The notes: generated by a model not told the origin, from the letters alone. Positions 1 through 16,799 are shown, counted from the first letter of the stretch. The stretch: 64,000 bases of DNA from Apophysomyces variabilis (GCA_002749535.1 MZZL01000399.1:124001-188000), one strand, 5' to 3'. Made by a program: numbers and translations.

Positions 1-3581
<3,581 letters not shown>

Positions 3582-5583
3582 CGAACCATGTAATTTGCCT
3601 TTTTCCAACCATTCAAAAACACAGTACGATTGAAAATTTTCACATTAAAAAAATGAGTGGGAATTAAAAAAAAGGTCCTGATACAAAAAATAGATTTCTA
3701 TAGCAACTTATTTCCTTCTTTTTTTTATTTTATTTCGAGTGTAAATACACTGAGAGCATAAAGAATGTCCTACATTGACCTGAATGAAGGCTCTATTAGC
3801 CTGCATCAAGCAAAGGGTGCAATATGGAGACCCATTTGTCAATTCCGATGTCCATTCGCTATGTGGAGCAATCAGATCCAGTCACAGTAATACAGGCCAA
3901 GTAACTTGGCTATCATCAATTAATCTGACGGTAGTCCTTCCCGGTTTCCTTCATTGATCAAATGCCTGTGCAAAGAAGATCGACAAGATAGATTTATGTG
4001 TTACACATCTGTTCGTTTCGCTCCGCTTTATGCAGCTTACCGGAGCACAAGAAAGGAAACGCCTACGGTTGGCTGACGTTGGCATTGGGTGGTTTTCAAT
4101 CATTGCTTGCTGCACAGTAACTGGAATTCCCTATCTAACCCCACAATCTATACTCCGTTCTTTTCATCGTCCTTTTTGTCACCCATAGGATATTGTTCAA
4201 GATCAAGACTTTCTGAGGAAACACTCAGGCGGAAAAAGGAAAGGAAAGGATAGATTATGAAACGCTTCTGAAAACTGCTAATGCTCTCCTTTTCATTTTT
4301 TTTTCAATTATAGCGTGTTTAAAGTGCATTATAACTTTTTCCATGACTGTAATACTATATGGGTAATATTTTAGCACGGGACAGATCAGATAAAGAACAT
4401 CGCAATGGAGTAGATTATTCTTCCTGTTGGGTAAATATTCTAGCTCTGGTTCCATTGTTGGGAAGGCCACTGTTGATCACAGTAACCCCGGCTCTCGGGT
4501 TTCTCTTTTAATTTGCTCCACCTAATGTATTGTCTCATTGCTAAGTATGTGTATGATTTCTTTCGTAAGTAGTAGTAGCTGCTCTTGGTGTGACAATAGC
4601 ATATGGAGGAAATGACTGAAATACTATGGACCCATCACTTTGCATGGAGCATTGTCATTATCGTTGTGCAACATACCACCCGTTTAAGCTCGAATAATAT
4701 TTCATTGCTGTCAAGGATGTCTTGGAGGTAAAAACATCCAAAGATTATAAAAAAATGCTTAGCATTTGCACCATGTTATGTGATAGTAAGCTTATAATAT
4801 GTGCAATACAGCTTATAGACTAAAATGATATATAAAAAAGACGGATTTTGGAAGCAGCATTTCGATGCCGTTGAAATCAGTAGAACCTCACTTTGGATGG
4901 AAACGAGGAAGAAACAGAAGCTGGATTTCAAACCAACAATTTGATTTTCTTTTGAGTAAACTTTTCACCGAAAGTTTTCGTTAAACCTCCGTTCCAATAA
5001 GTGATGGCAAAGCGCGTTGATTCAACATTCGAACCAAAGAATGGGATGCAAGCAGCCTTTGATCATATAAGTGTTTCTACAACGGCTCTAACTAGACTAG
5101 TTACCCTACTAAACCAATCTGCGAGATTTATACGTTATAAGACGTGGCAATACCTTGGTACTATGAATAAGTATAAGATTATTGCTATCGGCTACGTTTC
5201 GAGATCTTCGCGAGACAGCCCTCATCGGCCTATAACGGACTAGAACGGGATAGCCATGGTGATTTAATTTACCGCTCTCTTTTTCAATCCAAACATGAAT
5301 GCATGTCGAACTTATCGTTAGATTTTTTTTTATGTCCTGGATAAATTCCATCCGGTGAGCAAGACGATCATTGGCTCTAGATCCCCACTTCGCGAAGACC
5401 TCATGTTCTTTTCTGTGAAAACTATAAAAAGGGGATCTTCTTCTAGTAATCCTCTGGGATTTTTTTTTCATCTCTAACACGCCGTGTATCCGGTATTGTT
5501 ATTGCTGTTTTTCGATCTTTGGTTACTGATCACTCAACCCTGTTTATCCTAGCTGCTTCTAAGTATTAGGGAATCAAAAGAAA
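3582..5583. other. Intergenic region, about 2 kb
   Basis: Between the USP7 gene and the MFS transporter, both on the + strand. No ORF here has recognisable homology, exon-like composition or convincing splice sites. The right part carries the transporter promoter, including a TATA-like TATAAAAA at 5423-5430. No tRNA-like A and B boxes were found. Confidence 0.6.
5423..5430 (+). promoter_or_regulatory. TATA-like box upstream of MFS transporter
   Basis: TATAAAAA about 155 bp upstream of the transporter ATG at 5584, followed by a pyrimidine-rich leader. The position would suit a transcript with a leader of about 120 nt. Assigned by sequence match only. Confidence 0.35.
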
Positions 5584-7236
5584 ATGGACGAAAAACGCTC
5601 TTCGTCTGTCCGTTCAATCTCAAGCACTATCCATGAAGGGAACCAGGAAATCTTGCAAGTTACCAGAACGATGTCTATACCGAACCGATCATGCAAACTC
5701 ACTGATCTAGAAGCACAAGCTGCAACTGCTGTAACAGATAGAGAAAAAGCAAACATACGTTATGTGACATGGGATGGAGACATGGATCCAGAAAATCCAA
5801 ACAACTGGTCGACCCTGTACCGCTGGACGATTACGATCGTTGTAGCCTTCTTAGTCGTATCAGCAGCATTTGGGTCTTCGGTGGTTACTGGTCGACTCCA
5901 AGGACCCATGGAAGACTTTGGCGTGTCCATGGAGGTGTCCACGCTTCAAGTATCCCTCATTGTGTTTGGTTTCATGGTCGGTCCTCTTCTATGGAGTCCT
6001 ATCAGCGAAACCATCGGACGGAAACCTGTCTATGTCGTTGCTCTAGGTGTCTACTTTATCTTCAACATTCCTTGTGCTGTCGCGAAAAACATAGAAACAT
6101 TGCTTGTCTGCCGATTTTTCTCTGGTTTCTTCGGCTCTGCATGTCTGACCATTGCTGGCGGGACCATTAGCGATTTGTTTCCTGCCAAAGAACGCGGTAA
6201 TGCCATTGCTTACTTTGCAGCTGCTCCCTTTGCTGGACCTGTGCTGGGACCTATCGTTGGTGGTTGGATCTCGATTGGGACACAAAACTGGCGATGGATC
6301 TACTGGGTAAGTGATATCCGCTATTTTGAGAAAAAGAGCCACTCTTTGTTTTTCTAAGAAAAGAAGAAAATCTTTTTTTTTCTTATCTAGGTAAACACGA
6401 TGTTTGCTGGCGTTATGTGGATCATCGTGATTGTTGTTATGCCTGAAACCTATCATCCTATCCTGCTTAAAAAGCGTGCTAAGCGTCTCCGTTTCGAGAC
6501 CGGTGATCCCAGCTATGTCACCGTTGAAGAAGAGTTCCCGGTGCCTCTTTCCGAACTTCTCAAGGATACCATGGTGCGCCCGTTCGGGATGTTAGTGACG
6601 GAGCCTATCTTGCTTTTAGTATCAGTGTATATCGCTATCATCTATTCTTTGTTGTATGGGTTTTTCTTTGCTTATCCCATTATCTTTGGCGAGATCCACG
6701 GTATGAACGATGGTGAAATTGGTCTGACGTTCTGCAGCGTTCTGATTGGTACCTTTCTTGCCCTGCTCGTCACACCCAAGTTGGACAAGATGTACAACAA
6801 GGCAGGAGAAAAGCGACCCGACGGAAAGCCTACGCCAGAGGACAGACTGCCCGGAATGATGTTTGGCGCTCCCTTTGTCCCTATATCTCTTTTCATTTTC
6901 GGATGGACATCCTATCCTTGGATTCATTGGACAGGTCCTTGTTTTTCAGGCATTCCGTTTGGTTTTGGCATGGTCCTGATCTACTGGGCTGCTAATAATT
7001 ACCTGATTGATTGCTTTCCCCGTTATGTCACCTCAGCATTGGCGGGGAAGACAGTGGTGCGCTCTGGTGGCGGTGCTGCCTTTCCACTCTTCATTGGCTA
7101 CATGTATCATGGGATGGGTAATCAATGGGCAAGCAGCCTACTGGCATTCATTAGTCTTGCTATTGTTCCTATCCCGTTCGCCTTCTATAGATATGGCCCC
7201 TATGTTCGTTCTCGCAGTAGAATGTGCGTGCAATAA
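5584..7236 (+). CDS. MFS transporter, DHA1 drug/polyamine:H+ antiporter-like
   Basis: Plasma-membrane efflux carrier of the major facilitator superfamily, closest in pattern to fungal Tpo1/Flr1-type polyamine and drug antiporters. Two exons, 5584-6306 and 6391-7236, joined in phase 0 across an 84-nt intron (GTAAGT..TCTAG); protein about 522 aa. A hydrophilic N-terminus of about 70 aa ends in the family motif NPNNWS just before TM1. The DHA1 loop motif is seen as SETIGRKPVY, motif C-like GPVLGPIVGGW lies near the end of exon 1, and the second six-helix bundle follows a charged central loop (KKRAKRLRFETGD). It is convergent with the chitin synthase gene, about 790 bp away. The substrate cannot be read from sequence; calling it a polyamine carrier would be inference. 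Confidence 0.9.
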
Positions 7237-8028
7237 CAACGCTACGCATCTCCTTTATGCGGCTGTTGTTCTCGTTAGAAACACCTTTAATTTCAGCTTA
7301 CCTAATAAATTAGATCAATTCTCCCACTTTTTCCTACCTTACTATAGCCAGCTCTTTTTTTTATGTCCGCTCTTTTGCTTTGGTTTGAGAGTCGGTGCGT
7401 GAAAAAAGCTTCGGAGATTTTGAAGAAACTCGGTGATCGTCGTGCTGCCCGATAAGGACAGTCTGCGGAGGTTACACACAACTTAAAAATGAGTGTTACC
7501 ATGGCGGTTTATGCACGGGATCTACTACCGCTTGCCGAAAGTCAGACGTATGGCAAAGTGTACAATAGGTTGCATTGAACCTCGCTTACACGTTTCCATT
7601 GCATATTGTGCCTTTCAATTTATAATATATTGAATGGAAGCAGTAGTAATATCTTTAATAATGTTTTACAGCTTATAACTTACACGCTTCGTCAAATCCA
7701 CGTGGCCTCCGCTTGAAGCGTCAGAGCAGAAAATCGGAAGATATTGGCAAATCATGCTGTAATATGGGTCAAAAACAGTCCTTTTTCTTCATAAAAGTAA
7801 GGTATATCTGATGGGCTTTGTCCGATATTATGCTGGCTTGCGTGTATGCATTATTGCTCTAACTTCTCGCTGGGACCGTGGTGCAAAGTTAGTCAAAACA
7901 GGTTGATAACAGAAACCAGCTCTTGGTGACAATGGTAAAACATTTGGGTAACAAGAAAATAAAGTCAGATTTTCTTTCTTTTTTGGTTTTTACAAGAGAA
8001 TAATGGATATGGCGCACTCTGATAGGGT
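7237..8028. other. Convergent intergenic region
   Basis: Separates the 3' ends of the transporter (+) and the chitin synthase (-). No coding signal recognised. It presumably contains both 3' UTRs and polyadenylation signals. Confidence 0.6.
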
Positions 8029-11000
8029 CTAATGACCATAATAGATGGTAGGATAGTTGCGCACTAGCGTCTGCTGACCAGATTTGCCTTCCGCCATTAA
8101 TGTCCGTTCGTGTTTATGCCATTCCTCAAACCTGCGCATCACAATGCCTGTGCTATCGAATTGACCTTCGCGACGACCGTGATCCTCACGTTTTCCTTCA
8201 CTCCCTTTGACCTGACGTGTCTGGCCCCATGAAAAGTCATCAAAATGCCAATAGGCGTAGGCTGGCAGCACAAAGTTCCAAATAGGAAGAGAGAATAGGT
8301 AGACTAACATCCAAACAACATAGACCATCTTGCAGGTTGTCAAGGCAATCAGTACGGCGGGTAAACCCAGGATGGCTGCCAAGAGCATGAGAGGAATTAT
8401 CGGTACTGGACGCACGTAGCATGAGATAATGATGAGATAAAATGTAAATGAGATAGCCGCAGGGAGCACCACCGTGCCGACAAGCTCCATGAAAACTACG
8501 AATTGCATCGAGAAACAGAACGTCCCACATAAATCTCGGATAAGTACCAGTTCCAACAGGTTGTGGACCGTCGAATTAATCCACCGGCGACGTTGCGAGA
8601 GAAGGACCGAGAAGGTATCAGGAACCACCGTTTTGCAGACCTAAAAGACAAAAAAAAAAGAAAAAGGAGAAAAAAAGAGAGAAAAAAGTAGTGGGTTGGT
8701 ATCCTTTCTATGACAAAAAGGACTTGCTTTATTTGATGGCTTTCTTTTGCTGTCCATTTTTTTTCTTGTTTACCGCTTGAGGAACAAAGATCATCTTCCG
8801 CTTGGGAAACGTTCGGAGCATCAATGTTGTCAGGTATCGATCTTCGCCCAGAAGTAATAGGTTTTTCTTGTGTAGTGTGTCCACGATGTTTTCGCAGTAC
8901 ATCTCGACAATATCCGTGGAGCAAAAGATGGGTACGAACCGGTCACCTTTGGGAGCAATGATTCTATACATACAAAAACAGCCTGGCAGACAAGTAACAC
9001 CACCAAAGATGGATTCGAATGCCTTGCTCATATGATGAGATATGTAGTATTCAAACACTTAAAAGGAAATCGACATTAGAAAGAAAACATGTCCCACAAA
9101 GCCATTGCTTTCTTTTTTTTCTTACCTTGAATGGCCGTGATCCAGCTATCACTTTTATTGGCAATCTTTGTTTCCCCACAAAGTCCCATAATGTAAGGGT
9201 CGCGTGACATACATGCCACCATTCGAGCTAATGAATCGGGATATACTTTGGTATCTGCATCCACCTAAACCATAGAATAAAAGCAGCAGAGATACTTTTG
9301 TTACCGGTCACTTGCTCTCTTTTTCTCTCTCTCTCTTTCTCTTTCGTTACCATGAGACATGTTTCGTAACAGGAAGGATGAAAGCCGGTGAGTTTGACAA
9401 TAGCTTTGCAGAATTGATATTCAAGTGCACACATGCGTTCTCCATAATACACTTTCTGCATCGCATTCATCAAGATGACCTGACTATCGCGTTTTCCTCT
9501 ATTCCCCGGTTTCTTGTCTCTCGCTTCTGCTTCTGTTCCGCATTTCACAATGACGATCATCGGCACATATTGCTGCTGTTCTTCTGGACGAACTTCCGGA
9601 GCCTTGGATGGGTCGTCATTATAACGGTAATAGCCTGCGTAGACCTTGGCCATATTATGACGCTTGACACCGTCAGCGATGGCCACATATGAGCATGCCT
9701 TGACCTCCTCACGCGGTACAATGTCATCCTTCATCATCGATAAAACCGTATCGGGCGTAGACATGGTATTTCCCGAACCAGTGATAATTCCATCGCATAT
9801 CACCAAGAGTAACTTATGCGTTGCGGGGTAATCTGTGTTAGCAAGCGAATCTAATGTGGTCCGCAGCCCTTCCTCCCCTTCGGAATAACAAGTGACCACC
9901 ATGAATGTATGGATCAAATCAAAGTTAAAATTATACTGCTTTCGGGCCTGAAGTGCCATCGCTGCCGCTCGGCTATTTTGGGAGGGTGTGTTGTAGAAAA
10001 ATTGCGAGCTGAACGTGTACGGGATACCTCCGCTACTACCATTGTTGTTATTGTTCGCGGGAGAGGAAGGCATTGTGGAAGGACTGTGGGGAAAATCTTG
10101 CGATGCCGTGAGCGGGCTGTTGTAGCCGCGTGGCCGTGTATAACTTGGCGACTGAGGTGGTTGTGTGAAACGCGAAGTGGTGGGTAAGAATCGACGTTTT
10201 TTCGGTGCAATCGAACTGCTTGTAGCGCTGCCAGCTCCTCGACCTGAGAAACTACTGGAACTGGTATTTTGTAGAGTATGAGGGCCAGCAGCACCAAGGC
10301 CGCCACTCGTACTGCTGCGTTCGTCTCGGTGGTCGACTGTCTCAATACTCCGTGATTTGGGATAATGCATCTGTTCAACGTTATTCATTTCCCAGTGCAA
10401 GACTGCTTCTTGTCTTTTTCGACGTTCTTCTGCTGTTTCTTCGCGGATACTTCCGAGTTTCCAGGAGATACACCAGCCAAAGATGAGCGCAAGTAGAAAG
10501 CGTATCAAGACGACCCCTAGAATGACGGCAAGAGAAACCCAAAGGACAATATCGGAAATGATGCAGCCCGTCGATCGTGTGTCCAGTACACCCACCTTCA
10601 AGATATCCGTCATACATTTACCGATCCGTAATCGGTCGGCCGTAGTGCTGAGCCAGTAGGTAGCATCTCGTCCAATAAATGCGCTCCCAGGACCAACGAT
10701 TTGTGCGATCTGGAGCGGCATAGGAATGTTTGGTGTCAAGAAACGGAGTCGAGAGATATCTAGCACGTTCCTAACAATATACTCCATCATTCATTCAATC
10801 ATTTTTACTTTTCTTTTTCACCCACACCATGTTCCCCCTCGAAACAAAAAACAACCATAAAAAGGAAAACAGAGAAAAAAAAAAGAGAAAGAAAGAGACA
10901 GGGTCAAAGAATGCCTTACCCATTGAATGCCACCAGACTTGTTCCTGGTTGTTGAATATCTGTCCAATTGTAATAGACATCACCAACAACCGTAAGGTCC

Positions 11001-12045
11001 TTCAATGCGTTTCTCGCTTTGGGGCTAATGTGACAACCGATACGTTGTGGATTGCTGGTACTATTGATTTCAGGATGGAATCTGTCGAGAGGAACGCAGG
11101 GAAAATAATTGGCTACGTTGCCATGGGCATCGTCTTGTATCACTGGATGAAGGATCCCTTTGCAATTGTAATTGACCGTTTGGAACAGAAAGGATAGATC
11201 CATGCCACCCACGCCTAGTTCCTGTAGATCCCCACTACCAGGCATATTGGGGACAGGTGTGGGATGGCGGAACGTCTTTAGATCAAATGCTCGTCCTGAG
11301 ATGACAATCTGATCGTTCTGAATACCCGCAGGTTGAATCCGTATGGGTTGCCGACCACACACCGTTGCGTTGAAACCAAAGGTCAGGAATCCCACGGCAA
11401 TGCAAAGCAGTAGGATAAATTGCACGAGAGTAACCTTTTCACGCCAGGCCTGCTGCATCTGTTTATCATGGATACCTTTTTTTTTTTGGGTTGTTGTACG
11501 AGTTCTCGTTTTAAAAAAGAAATCACCTCTCTTTCTTTTCTTTCCTCTCTTTCACCTCTCCTCCCCCCCCCAATGGCCTCAAAACCCTTCAAGGACCCCT
11601 TCCCTTCCAATCTTTCCTTTTCTTTTCTTTTCTTTTTTTTTTACTTACCACATAAGCGTAGAAAACAAGGGGGTGCCCACCAAGTTAGCACCCAACTGGT
11701 AATTGTCCAGCAACTCGGTCTTTGAAATGATAGAGACTTGATGTGATGCGACGGTTTCTCGGTTGTTGTGGAGAACATGGTGAGATACCGTGATCGACAA
11801 AGTTCGTCTGGACGACTTCGTTGTTTACTGAATCCCGTAGTAGGTGCTGGTTCGTATTCTTCACTCGCCCTTTGATTCGGTTCTGCTACGGGAGCTATCG
11901 TATCAGGATCCTTATGGTCTCTATCCTGTTTCATGGATGTATCCACACGTAAAGTGGAACCCGATGGTTTCTTGGCATTCTGTTTGGGTGGCAACGGCTT
12001 GGCACCATCGTGATCATTTTTCTTGATATTTTCCGAAGTCTGCAT
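8029..12045 (-). CDS. Chitin synthase, class IV (Chs3-like)
   Basis: Membrane GT2 enzyme polymerising UDP-GlcNAc into cell-wall chitin. Six exons (minus): 12045-11649, 11475-10920, 10770-9351, 9264-9126, 9057-8774, 8640-8029; phases agree throughout, giving 1135 aa. The N-terminus is hydrophilic (about 130 aa), followed by TM segments containing WAPPCF and QQAWREK, a large lumenal domain, a second TM pair, a Ser/Pro/Asn-rich linker, then the catalytic core. Core motifs are VDADT (from residue 792), EDR (909-911) and QRRRW (948-952), with C-terminal TM helices after them. The long N-terminal TM region and absence of a myosin head point to class IV rather than class I-III or V. A TATA-like run lies about 105 bp upstream of the ATG. 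Intron polypyrimidine tracts are strong. Confidence 0.94.
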
Positions 12046-12601
12046 TTCTCTCTCGCTCTTTCTCCTTGGAATATTTTATAAGCTTGGTGGCCTTACTATG
12101 CAACGTATAACAGCCCGCGAAATATCCACGTGCTTTATGGGTTGGGCTATATATATAAGTAAAGAATGCGAGTGGAAGGAGAAGGGGAGGGAGGGGGTTC
12201 TTTGGCGAGGAGACAGAGAGAGGAAATAATAGATAGGTAATCAGAATATGTGGAACGGAAAGTATGAGAGAGGTAAGTCTGCGCTCAAATATGTGCAACG
12301 AGTTTTTTTGTTCATTTCGGGATCATCTGTCTTAGAACCCTCCTTTCTTTGCTTAATTCACTTTTTTGTACCGTTCAATGGTTAATTCATTCTTAGCAAG
12401 TTGGCTTTGAAATATACGAAGTTGACGCTTAATTTCTTTCAACATCCTACAAAGACACCAAGAGCCAAGTATTCCATCTGCTGTAGCCTTTTCTTTTTTT
12501 TTAATGATTATGCGTGCAAGGTAATCGTTGATTACTGTGTAGGATGTATGTCTATGGAGATAAAAACGAGAAAAGAAAAATATCAGATTTTCAAAAGCTG
12601 A
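12046..12601. other. Chitin synthase promoter / trehalose gene 3' region
   Basis: Non-coding stretch of 556 bp between the chitin synthase start and the stop codon of the trehalose gene, both on the minus strand. It contains a TATATATA run and long pyrimidine and purine tracts; no ORF looks coding. Confidence 0.6.
12149..12158 (-). promoter_or_regulatory. TATA-like element of chitin synthase gene
   Basis: An alternating TATATATATA run about 105 bp upstream of the chitin synthase ATG at 12045, within a GC-poor stretch and close to a CACGTG E-box-like hexamer at about 12128. Position is plausible for a core promoter; no experimental support. Confidence 0.35.
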
Positions 12602-15328
12602 CTATGAAGCACTGGATTCAGCCATGACCGTCATGACATCGGTTACGTCTTGTACAGTTGCCAAATGCCACAGCGCCTGTGTCTGTTTATCTTCTGTGCT
12701 CACAATGATCGAGAACTTGTTCGATGTCTCCATAGCCGATTTGTTCACAACCTTGAACATGTCTTCATCCGTTCTATCATCTCCACAGCATAGACAGAAA
12801 TCGACGTCATTCAATAATCGTTTTACAACCTCTCCTTTGTTCACCAACTTAGGCCGGACTTCCAAGTTCTTCTTTCCCACCAATACTTCTACTGGCATCT
12901 TTGATAGAATGGCATTTTCTAAGTGGTTTTGGCACTCTTTTGCCTGAAACGCACCGTATTCAGGATCCGCTAATCGATAATGCCAAGTGATTGCGCATCG
13001 CTTATGTTCAATAAAACTACCGATCGTACGCTCCGTATAATAGGTGAAAATCTCCAACACATCGGTTTTCCAGCTCATGTCCACGTGTTCAGCCAAATTG
13101 ATCCACTTCGTTGTCCCTGGGTACTTCATAAAACTGCCATGTTCCGCACTAAGACCCAGAGTAGGAATATGTCCGAGCCACATATCCAACGTGGCTTCGT
13201 CACGACCAGATATAACCCAGACCTCGTTTTTAGGGTCGCTACAAAGCGTTTCGAGGGCCGATAGCATCTCAGAGGGAGGCACTGCCTTTTGGGGCATTTT
13301 ACGAATAGATGTCAAAGTGCCCTAGATCCAAGATAAGCATATCATAACTATAAAAAAAGAAAAAAAATACATACATCATAGTCAAAGCAAAGCAATCTCT
13401 TTTTAGCTCCTTTATATGCCTGCAACAACTGCTCGTGGTCTAGCAGTGGTGTGCGCCCACGTTGGTTGGATACAGTGTGCACCAGCATTTTGATGAAAGA
13501 ATGAGCCCAGAACGAGGCCGTGTGTGATTTGACATGAGCCAACAATTGCTACCAACAACGCGATTCAATACCTTTACTGCCATGCCTGCCAAAGTAATCT
13601 TACCATTTGGCGCGCCTTTTTCTCTTCTTCCGACATGGAAAGGGCGTCATGGATAGCTTTTGCCACGCCCGCATAATCCCAAGGATTAACCATGATAGCA
13701 CTTCCCATAGATCCCGATGTACCCATCAATTCGGATAAAATCAATGGGCTATGCTTTTGTTGCTGACATACAACATACTCCAAACTCGTCGTATTCATAC
13801 CATCCCTTCCTGTTGTTATCAAAGCTGCATCTGCTACAGATAGCAATGCATAGTATTCATCCTGCTGAACATGATGGTGTAAATGGTGGATGGGGGTGAA
13901 CTCAAGAGACCCAAAAGCACTGTTAATATGAGCCACCAATTCCGACACTTTTCGCTCCGGTTTCGAGGACTCATTTGTCGTATTATCTGTCAATTGGATC
14001 AGGACAACCTAAGCATACAATGAGCAAATTTCGTTTTCTTCCAATCTGTGGATGCGTCGTACTTTGTTTCGCCACTGTGGATAATCCGCCAAGAACTTCT
14101 CGAATGCTGTCAGTTTCTGCAGAACCCCCTTTACTAAATCGAGCTTGTCTCTTGCCACTACAATCTTCTTGCCCGCATATAATTCTTCAATTGCTTTGAT
14201 TTTTGGAAGAACATTGGGATCTTTGCGGCGTTCTTCCACTTTGGCCGCGTCAATTCCAATAGGGAACGTTCCTACATGGCAGAAATGACCAACTCCGCCG
14301 TCCACACCGTCTGGAGTAGACTCGCATCCCAAAACCCGTGTGCATGTGGAAATAAAATGCCGAGCATATGCATAGGTCTAGGGACTCGGTCGGTTATTTC
14401 GTTTTCCGCTGATTACTCGATGTTCGTACCTGAAATCCAACAAGGTTAGCACCCAGCATTCCCCTGAGTACTTCCTGCCTCTCTGTCAAACCGAAAATCA
14501 GTGCCTATCTTGATTGAAATGGGCATGGAATAGGAAAAGACATACTTACTAGGTAGGCAACGGAATATTTCAGAGCTTGCAAACGGAGCATGGACGAAAA
14601 GACCAATAGGGGCTTTTGGTAGCCGTTCTCGAAGCATTGCTGGAACGAGAAGAAGGTGATAATCATGAACCCAAACTGGAAAAAAAAAGAATTGCATTAA
14701 TGTGACATTGTGGTTTGCTTTCATTGATAGATCCTATTTACCAATATCACCCTCTTTATAATTTTGCACAACGACATCAGCGTATTTACGATTTACCGAA
14801 GCATAGGTATCCCACTGCCATCGCTCCAGACGGCCATCGGTCGCGTCGTTCCAAATCATGTAATGCAACAGGGGCCACAACACTTGATAAGCAAAATCAG
14901 CTTCTTTTTTTCACCTCTAATATCTAGATTTTGGTCATACTTGTCTTGCAGTAACCATCATAATGGCCTGTGACACTCTCGCTATCCAAGAAGAGAGGAA
15001 TGCAATGGTGATCTTCAAGTGTTCGAGTCAATGATTCCATCTCGGCGTCTCTCAAACTCGAAATTACAGTAGGACCAGCTGCGTTATCTGATGTTATTTG
15101 TGAATAGATTTCGCCCGTCCAGCCAATGTGTATCGTTTCCCATTCGTTCTCGAGCGATTGGATGCCTTCATACATGGCACTATGGCCATGACGAGGGCCC
15201 AAGCTCCAGCTGCTTTCTTGCTGTGTTATTTCGTAAGGTATCTGGTGAGTGACATTGATAATACGACCCGAATGACGTTTTCCGTCAGTCTCTAATGAAG
15301 GCAGAAGCGGCAGCCGATCCGTTTGCAT
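12602..15328 (-). CDS. Trehalose-6-phosphate synthase/phosphatase (Tps2-like)
   Basis: Enzyme of trehalose synthesis with an N-terminal GT20 (T6P synthase-like) and a C-terminal HAD phosphatase domain. Eight exons (minus): 15328-14941, 14882-14742, 14675-14550, 14482-14430, 14377-14063, 14008-13604, 13548-13375, 13321-12602, all in phase, 773 aa. The GT20 part shows VWVHDYHLLLVPAML, GANLVGFQ and GRDGMN. The phosphatase part shows DYDGTLTSI (HAD nucleophile motif) and GDDRTDEDMF, so phosphatase activity is expected; whether the synthase domain is active is uncertain, since in yeast Tps2 it is not. The start is not secure: ATG 15328 is the first in frame, but the frame runs open to a strong acceptor (TTTCAG, ending at 15385), suggesting an upstream exon now missing. 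A transposase gene ends only 79 bp upstream. Confidence 0.9.
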
Positions 15329-15406
15329 AGGGAAGAAGGAGGAGGAAAGATATGTCAAACCCCGATCGAGATGATCATTCAAACTGAAAGTCACAGCGAT
15401 CCCATT

Positions 15407-16799
15407 TCATGGTGCCCAAAATTGTTTAAAGTTTCGGAGAAAGAATTTTATAAATTCATCCAATAAAACTTTGAAGAAAAGCGAACACTTATTTTGCAGT
15501 CGGGTGTTTGAAGATACTTCTATTACAAATGTCTTTTCCTCTGCCAAGCAACGAGGAAAGAAAGAAATTGAATGTTTGATCCATCCTTCACAATCCTTCC
15601 TTCGAACTTCCTTGCATGCTTCAACAATCCTAAGAGTCAACTGATCATTTTCACTCAATGGATGCCTTTTTATTGCACCCTTAACTTTGGACCAGAACTC
15701 CTCGATTGGGTTAAGAAATGGTGAATACCGAGATAATCGAAGAACTTTGTGACCTCTTGACTTAATTTCCTCTGCTATACCATCAGTCGAGTGGATTGGA
15801 GCATTATCAATAACGATGTTAAAGTTACGTAGGTTATTTCTACCAAGAATGTCTAACACATTTCTTACGAAGACCACAAAATCATCGGCCCTAGTGCCAC
15901 GGTGTGTTTCAATCTTTTCCTTGCCATTCACTTTTCTTTTCTTTCGGTGATAAACACCTGGCAAACGCAAAGATACATCAATCACTCCAGCGGAAGAAAT
16001 AGCACCTAGAATGGTAACTGATATGCCACGTTGGGTTGGAATGATGACTTTTGCTGACTTCCCTTTTCTTGACCTCGCGTAGTTTCGCATAATGTGCATA
16101 TTAAAGCCAGATTCGTCAAGGAAAACACAATTTGTAGTGTACTCGATTGAATCATCTTTTATGACCATTTCTACCCACTCTTTCCTTTCCTTAATGATTT
16201 CTTTGCTGTTTCGTTTACCTGGTAACTTCTCCGCTCTTTTCAATGTAAAGTTGCATTCGCTAATGACATGCCTGTGCACAGTGGGGACACTGACGCTTAG
16301 ATCTTCAAAAGCAGCACATATATCATTTCTAGCATCTTCCAAGACAGCAAACGGCTTATCGTCAAAGTATGCTGTCAGAAACTTAGTGTGCTCCTCATTC
16401 AGGTTAGTAGGTCTTCCATGTATCTTTCTTTCTTTCCGTTCAATGCCAGGCAAAGCTTTGTTTGAGGTCTTCTTCGTATTGCTTAACAAAATTGTATGTG
16501 GCACTGTATTTAATTCCAGCCTTTCTGGCAGCCTCGGCAATGGTTGAGCCGATTTCAATTCTGTAATGGATTAACTTCGCGATTTGGTCTGCCGAGTACT
16601 TGCTATTTGTCCTCTTTTGATGTTTTATAACCTTTATAATTGGCTTGTCTTCTTTTGCTTCTTCCGAAAAGCAATCCTCATCAGGAACGCGTTGTTCTTC
16701 ATCTATGTTCATTTGATAAACAGTAACTAAATTCACTTGGGCGTCATCAACAACCATGTCCTGCGCTAAATCAGTTTCCTCATCAGAGTATTGTTGCAT
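15407..16799 (-). mobile_element. Tc1/mariner-like DD34E transposon T1 (transposase nearly intact)
   Basis: Cut-and-paste transposase in two overlapping frames. 16799-16440 encodes an acidic leader and a helix-turn-helix domain (AEAARKAGIKYSATYNFV). 16558-15407 encodes the DDE_3 catalytic domain with Asp148 (VFLDESG), Asp251 (IVIDNAPIH) and Glu286 (NPIEEFW), 34 residues between the last two. A one-frame shift near 16450 separates the DNA-binding and catalytic parts; sibling T2 is continuous at the equivalent point, so this is probably a disabling mutation, though a short intron or sequencing error is possible. Terminal inverted repeats were not found. The gene lies on the same strand as the trehalose gene and directly upstream of it. 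Confidence 0.85.

Noticed and set aside
5001..5243. 80-codon ORF upstream of the MFS transporter
   Set aside because: Lies in AT-rich promoter DNA with no recognisable domain; treated as chance.
8029..15328. Chitin synthase plus trehalose gene as a biosynthetic gene cluster
   Set aside because: Both are housekeeping genes on the same strand with separate promoters; no tailoring or regulatory genes accompany them.
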